Positions 6,962-10,024 of a DNA stretch of 10,024 bases are shown here, piece by piece. Source of the DNA: Halobacteriales archaeon QS_9_67_15 (GTDB lineage Archaea; Halobacteriota; Halobacteria; Halobacteriales; Haloarculaceae). Position 1 is the first letter of the stretch. Every line of letters begins with the position of its first letter. Under the pieces are notes generated by a model, which saw only the letters and a program-made list of their open reading frames with translations, made no database searches and was not told where the DNA came from. The translations under genes and the position numbers were made by a program. The stretch lies in the NCBI GenBank assembly GCA_003023165.1, contig PXSD01000022.1, positions 7,902-17,925 on the forward strand, given 5' to 3'.

Positions 6962-7074
6962 GCGTCGGTCGAACACGGTCCCCCAGACGCCGTCGCGGCC
7001 GTTCCCGGCTCGCGATACCGCTCGTCGACCAGCCGCCCCAGCATCACGTCCCCGGTGAGACCGATTCGGGGCAT
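6962..7074 (-). pseudogene. Remnant of a CapA-family gene (5' end only)
   Basis: An ATG at 7074 opens MPRIGLTGDVMLGRLVDERYREPG, and GDVMLGR is the signature N-terminus of CapA/PGA_cap metallophosphatase-like proteins. After about codon 24 the frame must shift by two bases (bases 7001-7002) to recover DGVWGTVFDRR, which resembles the VWGD-x-L-x-RL stretch that follows in this family. Nothing further is recognisable; the remaining ~300 residues are missing and the fragment abuts the thrC promoter. The initial frame runs open into thrC as an antisense-like shadow frame and should not be taken as a real 205-residue protein. The match is from memory of the motif. Confidence 0.5.
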
Positions 7075-7159
7075 ACATTAAGGGTTGGTACGGAGTCGCG
7101 AGTGTGCTGTGTCGCTAGTAGCCGTGGTTCGTGTGCACGTGACTGAGGGCGACGGATCT

Positions 7160-7480
7160 ACCGCAAACAGCGTGAACGCCCCGACGCGTTCGCGGCCTGC
7201 GACTCGCTGTGCGCCTCACTTCGTTGCGGTGTCTGAGGGCCACGCCCTCAGATTAGCGGGACCTCTGGTCCCGCGTCACTTGCGTCGTCTCGCACCGCGA
7301 ACGCGTCGCCCCGTTCATTTCCACCCGCACAGACTGACCGGCCAGCCGATACGGGTTGGAATGAACGGGGCCGGGCACTGCGGGAACCCCGCCGCAGTAA
7401 GCACCGAGCGAACGCAGTGAGCGAAGCGCACAGCAAGGCGCGGGACCGCAGCGCCCGGGGGCTTTCACGCTGTTCACGGT
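7160..7480. mobile_element. 321-bp nested inverted-repeat element (MITE-like)
   Basis: The outer arms at 7160-7176 and 7464-7480 match at 15 of 17 positions (core AACAGCGTGAA/TTCACGCTGTT is perfect). A middle pair, GCTGTGCGC at 7206-7214 and GCGCACAGC at 7426-7434, is perfect. The inner pair at 7309-7327 and 7352-7370 matches 17 of 19 around a 24-nt loop. Side hairpins occur at 7233-7251, 7256-7274 and 7377-7398. GGATC occurs 1 nt outside each end (7154-7158 and 7482-7486) as a possible target duplication. No convincing coding frame is present. A structured RNA is the alternative. The flanking parts 7075-7159 and 7481-7527 show nothing I can name. Confidence 0.55.
7233..7274. repeat. Twin 8/3/8 triloop palindromes
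   Basis: Two adjacent perfect hairpins: CTGAGGGC-CAC-GCCCTCAG (7233-7251) and GCGGGACC-TCT-GGTCCCGC (7256-7274). They share architecture but not sequence, 4 nt apart, within the left half of the larger inverted-repeat element. Confidence 0.75.
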
Positions 7481-7527
7481 TGGATCATTCGGACCGTTGG
7501 CACACGCGACGACCAGAACCCGGACCG

Positions 7528-7536
7528 CTTTTTACT
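7528..7536 (+). promoter_or_regulatory. TATA-like promoter of tRNA-Arg
   Basis: CTTTTTACT is centred about 28 nt before the first base of the tRNA at 7560, in an otherwise GC-rich stretch; this is the standard archaeal tRNA promoter spacing. Confidence 0.6.
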
Positions 7537-7559
7537 CACGCCCGTTCAATTCCCGACGA

Positions 7560-7634
7560 GGGCACGTAGCTCAGTCCGGATAGAGCGTCGGACTTCTAAT
7601 CCGACGGTCGTGGGTTCAAATCTCACCGTGCCCG
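7560..7634 (+). tRNA. tRNA-Arg, anticodon UCU
   Basis: A 75-nt cloverleaf. The acceptor stem GGGCACG (7560-7566) pairs with CGTGCCC (7627-7633), with discriminator G at 7634. The D stem GCTC/GAGC, the anticodon stem TCGGA/TCCGA around CTTCTAA (anticodon TCT), a 5-nt variable loop, and the T stem GTGGG/CTCAC around TTCAAAT complete it. There is no intron and CCA is not encoded. It should decode AGA (and possibly AGG). Its 3' end is duplicated three times downstream, marking it as an integration target. Confidence 0.95.
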
Positions 7635-7677
7635 TGAAGCCGCCGAGCCAAGCGAGGCGTGCTGAACCGCAGCGCGC

Positions 7678-7851
7678 AGGGGATTCGAACTACGCGAGAC
7701 GAGCGTCGCGAGTCTCGCAGTCGAGTGAGAATCCCACCGTGCCCGCTTTTGCGACGAACGGACGTGAGGAGCGAAGCGGTCAGTGGGATTCGAACCACGG
7801 CAGACCGAACGAAGTGAGGTCTGGCATCGGGTGAGAATCCCGCCGTGCCCG
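7678..7851 (+). repeat. Two tandem tRNA-3'-end-derived units
   Basis: Two units (7679-7745 and 7785-7851) each run GGGATTCGAAC, a central hairpin, GTGAGAATCCC, then CCGTGCCCG, repeating the T-arm and 3' acceptor strand of the adjacent tRNA-Arg. The central hairpins differ: GCGAGAC/GTCTCGC in the first and CAGACC/GGTCTG in the second. Unit spacing is about 106 nt, and the first is about 111 nt from the true tRNA end. They have no D or anticodon arm, so they are not tRNA genes. Confidence 0.75.
7769..7778 (+). repeat. GAGCGAAGCG 10-mer
   Basis: One of four copies of this 10-mer noted in the window: 562-571 (argB insertion), 7419-7428 (inverted-repeat element), here, and 8030-8039 on the minus strand. 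All lie in the suspected repeat or mobile stretches. Confidence 0.5.
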
Positions 7852-7862
7852 TCCATCTTTTT
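7843..7862 (+). repeat. Left 20-bp direct repeat (att-like) of the toxin-antitoxin island
   Basis: CCGTGCCCGTCCATCTTTTT, identical to 8679-8698. Its first nine bases are the end of the tRNA-Arg acceptor strand, and the T-run resembles the tRNA's own terminator. Confidence 0.8.
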
Positions 7863-7998
7863 CGCAGAGGGGTATCCTCGGGCCTTCGGCCCTGCGGGCA
7901 CCCCTCCGCCAAAAACATGGGTGAAAAAGGCCGAACTCGCATCATAGGCGCGAGTTCGGTGTCCGCAGGAGTGAGCAATCGCGAACGACTGCGGGCTC

Positions 7999-8017
7999 GT
8001 CAGAGCTCCGCTCTGAC
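7999..8017. repeat. 8/3/8 triloop palindrome
   Basis: GTCAGAGC, loop TCC, then GCTCTGAC, a perfect stem. It has the same layout as the palindromes at 586-604, 7233-7251 and 7256-7274, with unrelated arm sequence. Confidence 0.7.
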
Positions 8018-8083
8018 GGTGAAACGGCTCGCTTCGCTCGCCGTATGCGGGCACAGAAAACTGATTCCGTCCGCACGGGCTGT

Positions 8084-8380
8084 TCAGTCGAACCCGTAGC
8101 GCTTGTGGGCTTCGTCGATATCCACGATCTCGACCACGCGGACTTCCTCGTCTGCTTCCAGAACATCGTAGAACGCGGTGTGGGTCCGTCCGATATGTAA
8201 CCGATAGAGCTCCTCTCCCTCGATTACCAGTTTCTCCGTGTCACCGGACCCCGAATCAGGTCTCGGATACGGATTGGCCGCCAGTTTCCGTAGATTGTCC
8301 TTCACGATGCGCGTGCTCTTCTCGTCTAGCGCGGCGACGTACTCGCGGGCTTCCTCCGCGAGGAGGACCTCATAGCTCAT
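8084..8380 (-). CDS. RelE/ParE-family toxin
   Basis: A 98-residue protein of the RelE/ParE superfamily. It has the N-terminal helix pair (EEAREYVAALDEKSTRIVKDNLRKLAANPYPRP split by a turn), the central KLVIEG strand, YRLHIGRTHTAFYDV (the family's YRLRxGxYRxxY core strand) and the C-terminal VEIVDIDEAHKRYGF. In this superfamily, RelE types cleave mRNA on the ribosome and ParE types poison gyrase; which applies cannot be read from the sequence. It overlaps the upstream antitoxin gene by 11 nt (8370-8380), so the two are translationally coupled, antitoxin first. The pair sits inside an island flanked by tRNA-derived direct repeats, consistent with horizontal gain and a role in keeping the insert. 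All core motifs look intact. Confidence 0.88.
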   Translation of the reverse strand: MSYEVLLAEEAREYVAALDEKSTRIVKDNLRKLAANPYPRPDSGSGDTEKLVIEGEELYRLHIGRTHTAFYDVLEADEEVRVVEIVDIDEAHKRYGFD

Positions 8381-8567
8381 CGAGCGATGTCAGCTCCTCG
8401 CTGTCTGCTTCGCGGACTTCCTTCGCTCGCTCGGCGAGCTGCCGGCGTTGGTGTTCCTGGATCAGTTCCCCCAGCAGGTCGTCGTACGTCTCACCTGCCT
8501 CCTTAAGCTCGTTCAGTTCTTTCCATCGCTCCTCTGTGACCGGAATTCGTTTGCTAGCGTTGGACAT
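8370..8567 (-). CDS. Antitoxin of the RelE/ParE pair
   Basis: A 65-residue highly charged protein: MSNASKRIPVTEERWKELNELKEAGETYDDLLGELIQEHQ and so on. The first ~45 residues resemble a ribbon-helix-helix-like DNA-binding unit (a short beta-strand RIPVTEERW followed by two helices, the second beginning TYDDLL). The Glu/Arg/Lys-rich C-terminal tail (residues ~45-65, ending EELTSLDEL) would bind the toxin. This domain layout is standard for type II antitoxins, and haloarchaea carry many such genes annotated as DUF7557-like. The position upstream of and overlapping the toxin gene supports the call. It probably represses its own promoter; the repeated CTTACA in the promoter region is a candidate operator. 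Confidence 0.82.
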   Translation of the reverse strand: MSNASKRIPVTEERWKELNELKEAGETYDDLLGELIQEHQRRQLAERAKEVREADSEELTSLDEL

Positions 8568-8591
8568 TCCTACCGACCTCTGTGTTCAATC

Positions 8592-8606
8592 CTTACAACG
8601 CTTACA
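8592..8606 (-). promoter_or_regulatory. Candidate operator/promoter of the toxin-antitoxin operon
   Basis: CTTACA occurs twice, at 8592-8597 and 8601-8606 (TGTAAG on the coding strand), starts 9 nt apart and about 25-39 nt before the antitoxin ATG, where the TATA/BRE region should lie. Direct repeats about one helical turn apart suit an RHH-type autorepressor. The TATA element itself is weak. Confidence 0.35.
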
Positions 8607-8678
8607 GGCAAAAGGTTTCGGTGGACGAACCGCATTTGTCGCTATCGAGGTCGCGTGTCGCCGGAGAATCGGACCCCA

Positions 8679-8698
8679 CCGTGCCCGTCCATCTTTTT
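8679..8698 (+). repeat. Right 20-bp direct repeat (att-like)
   Basis: Exact copy of 7843-7862. The bases before it (ACCCCACCGTGCCCG) also resemble the tRNA-Arg T-stem and acceptor 3' end. The following ATCG and ordinary chromosomal sequence suggest that this most distal copy is the ancestral tRNA trailer. Confidence 0.8.
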
Positions 8699-8798
8699 AT
8701 CGTCGCCCTTCCTCACTCAGCGGACGATTCGACGGGGTTCGCCCGACCGCATACCCCTCGACATCAGCCTTCTTGCCAGCCGAGTCCCAACACCGAGC

Positions 8799-9080
8799 GT
8801 GGTCGAAGACCTGCCGACGGACGTGCGGACGGTGCTGGAGCAGTTGTTCACGGAGGGCCGGCGTGCGCTGGAGGCCGACGACCTCGACACCGCCCGCGAG
8901 AGCGTCACGAGCGCACAGTCGGTCGCCGCGAACAAACTCCCCGAGAGTGAACTCCGGGGCGAACTGCTGCACGGCTGCGAGCGAATCGCGGCGCTGCTGG
9001 ACGCCGACGGCGACACGGAGCCGGCGGCCGCCGCCGAGTATCTGGCGGCGATGGAGCGGCGACTCGCGGCGGTAGAGTGA
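8799..9080 (+). CDS. Small conserved haloarchaeal protein of unknown function
   Basis: A 93-residue acidic, almost wholly helical protein, V/MVEDLPTDVRTVLEQLFTEG followed by RRALEADDLDTARESV and ending YLAAMERRLAAVE. Three amphipathic helices with a TPR-like spacing are visible: a helix ending LFTEGRRALEA, a helix DLDTARESVTSAQSVAANKL and a helix ELRGELLHGCERIAALLDA. It matches my memory of a widespread haloarchaeal family (possibly DUF8101), which I cannot confirm. The start is GTG at 8799: upstream in-frame residues are Arg/Pro/Ser-rich and unlike the family, even though the frame stays open to 8448 across the island border. No clear Shine-Dalgarno or TATA element is seen directly upstream; the T-rich run at 8691-8700 is about 100 nt away. 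It is convergent with the gene that follows. Confidence 0.75.
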   Translation: MVEDLPTDVRTVLEQLFTEGRRALEADDLDTARESVTSAQSVAANKLPESELRGELLHGCERIAALLDADGDTEPAAAAEYLAAMERRLAAVE

Positions 9081-9093
9081 CGAACGCGTCCGT

Positions 9094-9333
9094 TCAGGAG
9101 CCGAGGTTCGGGTCCGCGGCCTTCTGGTCGAAGCCGGCGATGCGGTACTCGCGGGAGTCAGTGCAGTCTTCGATTTCAGCGGCCAGGTCGCCGATTGCGA
9201 AGTCGTATCGGTGTTCGAAGTCGCCGTCGCGACGCTCGACCCGGTCGAACACGTCCGTGACGGCCAGGTCTTCGTCGAAGTCCGCGCGGAAGGCGGCGGC
9301 CTTCTCGGCGGCCGCCGCGGCGGGCTCAGACGT
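9094..9333 (-). CDS. Small protein, apparent ACG start overlapping the creatininase stop
   Basis: An open frame of 79 codons that lacks any ATG, GTG or TTG at a sensible position. Read from ACG at 9333 it gives (M)SEPAAAAEKAAAFRADFDED, then LAVTDVFDRVERR, a beta-like HRYDFAIGDLAAEIEDC and the end REYRIAGFDQKAADPNLGS. Composition is acidic and haloarchaeal, and codon-position GC is protein-like. The ACG begins 5 nt inside the upstream gene (ACGTCTGA), exactly where an ATGTCTGA overlap would sit; changing the upstream His codon from CAT to CAC would convert ATG to ACG without altering that protein. It could be translated from ACG by coupling, from the internal GTG (giving about 50 residues), or be decaying. 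I do not recognise the family. Confidence 0.5.
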   Translation of the reverse strand, partial: TSEPAAAAAEKAAAFRADFDEDLAVTDVFDRVERRDGDFEHRYDFAIGDLAAEIEDCTDSREYRIAGFDQKAADPNLGS

Positions 9334-10024
9334 GGTCGCGGGGCATCAGGTCGTCGTAGGGCTGCTCGTCAAGCCACTCGGCCAGCCGAACTAGCTGGTC
9401 GCTGGCGGCGGCGAACAACTCCGCGCCTTTCTCCCGCGTCGCGTCGGTCTGGTCGCCGATGACGCCGCTCTCGGTGTTGTCGATGGCGTCGTAGAAGGTG
9501 CGTGCGCCGAACTGGCGAGCGCCCTCGTAGTCCTGGAAGCTCGTGATACCCTCGTCCCGAGCGGCCTCGAACTGGTCCTCGCGGACGAGTTCGTCGGCGA
9601 TGTGGAGCATCATCGCGGTCTCTTTCGGTCCGCCGTGGGGACCGTTGTGCTCGAAGCGCTCGTCGACCAGTTCGGGGATCGATTCGTCCCACATCCACTC
9701 GATAGCGTAGGCGTCGCCGTCGTCGCGGAGGCGGCGGCCGACTTCGCGGAGGTGCTGGACGTTGCCGCCGTGGGCATTAACGAAAATCACGCGGTCGATG
9801 CCGTGGGAGGTGAGACTGCGCGTCAGCGACTCGACGTAGTCGCGGAAGACGCCCGGTTCGACCCACATCGTCCCGTGGAACTGCCGGTGGTGCGGGCTGA
9901 CGCCGACGTTAATGGTGGGTGTGCAGAGGAAGCCGGTGCGCTCGGCGGCGTCGCGAGCGAGCGCCTGTGCGATGCGGTGGTCGGTCGATTCGGGGAGATG
10001 CGGGCCGTGCTGTTCGGTCGAACC
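9326..10024 (-). CDS. Creatininase-family amidohydrolase, 5' end beyond window
   Basis: 232 C-terminal residues are visible and the frame is open to the window edge. The first visible residues are GSTEQHGPHLPESTDH, the metal-binding signature of the creatininase family (Glu and His ligands, Asp in STDH). These are followed by VGVSPHHRQFHGTMW, FVNAHGGNVQHL (family NxHGGN motif), WMWDESIPELV, NGPHGGPKETAMMLHI (further metal/active-site Glu) and the end DDLMPRDHV. The family includes creatinine amidohydrolase, archaeal FAPy deformylase (ArfB, riboflavin/F420 synthesis) and mycofactocin enzymes. In a haloarchaeon an ArfB-like deformylase or an uncharacterised amidohydrolase is more likely than creatinine breakdown, but the visible residues do not decide this. 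The next gene on this strand overlaps its stop. The ATG at 9868 is internal. Confidence 0.9.
   Translation of the reverse strand, partial: GSTEQHGPHLPESTDHRIAQALARDAAERTGFLCTPTINVGVSPHHRQFHGTMWVEPGVFRDYVESLTRSLTSHGIDRVIFVNAHGGNVQHLREVGRRLRDDGDAYAIEWMWDESIPELVDERFEHNGPHGGPKETAMMLHIADELVREDQFEAARDEGITSFQDYEGARQFGARTFYDAIDNTESGVIGDQTDATREKGAELFAAASDQLVRLAEWLDEQPYDDLMPRDHV

Larger units (their letters stand above)
7863..8678. mobile_element. Small toxin-antitoxin island at the tRNA-Arg site
   Basis: This interval lies between two exact 20-bp copies of tRNA-3'-end plus trailer (repeat period 836 bp). Its right part carries the toxin-antitoxin pair on the minus strand. Its left 220 nt has no gene but holds hairpins at 7868-7905 (AGGGGT/ACCCCT enclosing GGGCC-TTC-GGCCC), 7931-7959 (10-bp arms CCGAACTCGC/GCGAGTTCGG) and 7999-8017 (GTCAGAGC-TCC-GCTCTGAC). 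There is no integrase, so mobility would need help in trans, or this is a decayed remnant of a larger element. Confidence 0.6.

Noticed and set aside
7160..7480. RNase P RNA or SRP RNA
   Set aside because: The size is plausible, but I find none of the conserved cores I would expect for these RNAs; the symmetric outer arms fit a repeat element better.
7678..7851. Additional tRNA genes after tRNA-Arg
   Set aside because: Only T-arm-like and acceptor 3' sequences are present; no 5' acceptor strand, D arm or anticodon arm can be formed.
7616..8054. Minus-strand frames of 120 and 143 codons over the tRNA and repeats
   Set aside because: They translate tRNA T-arm copies (GHGGILTR-like peptides), a well-known spurious ORF type near tRNA genes.
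7560..8698. CRISPR array
   Set aside because: The repeats are few, tRNA-derived, irregularly spaced and without uniform spacers or cas genes.
8448..8798. N-terminal extension of the small helical protein at 8799
   Set aside because: The open frame crosses the antitoxin gene and the att-like repeat; its residues are not family-like or haloarchaeal in composition.

Overview
This window comes from a haloarchaeon (class Halobacteria). It is GC-rich, the proteins are acidic (Asp/Glu-rich), the tRNA gene does not encode CCA, several genes have a TATA-like element about 27 nt upstream of the start codon and no leader (leaderless transcripts), and the gene families are typical of the class. I cannot name a genus from sequence alone.

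Region 1 (1-4119, plus strand) is the distal half of a compact arginine operon of the amino-group carrier (LysW/ArgW) type. It runs: last codons of a probable argC, then argB (lysZ-type kinase), argD (aminotransferase), argE/lysK (carrier hydrolase) and argF (ornithine carbamoyltransferase). The last four genes overlap by 4-8 nt, so they should be translated together to turn carrier-bound glutamate into ornithine and then citrulline. Two of them carry in-frame additions made of palindromic DNA: about 46 codons in argB and about 9 codons in argE.

Region 2 (4120-5507) holds T-rich terminators, two small haloarchaeal proteins of unknown function and a winged-helix regulator, each apparently with its own promoter. 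Region 3 (5508-7074, minus strand) is threonine synthase with an unusual C-terminal hydrophobic tail, followed upstream by what looks like a frameshifted remnant of a CapA-family gene.

Region 4 (7075-8798) is the accessory part. A 321-bp nested inverted-repeat element (7160-7480) stands just before a tRNA-Arg(UCU) gene. Downstream of the tRNA, its 3' end recurs three more times (ends near 7745, 7851 and 8687). The last two copies share an exact 20-bp direct repeat and bracket an 836-bp insert carrying a RelE/ParE-type toxin-antitoxin pair. This reads as an integration hotspot with a small, integrase-free cargo island. Short perfect palindromes with 3-nt loops recur in this region and in the argB and argE insertions, which suggests a palindromic element family that also enters coding sequence.

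Region 5 (8799-10024) has a small conserved haloarchaeal protein, a small ORF whose only plausible upstream start is ACG, and the C-terminal 232 residues of a creatininase-family hydrolase running off the window end.
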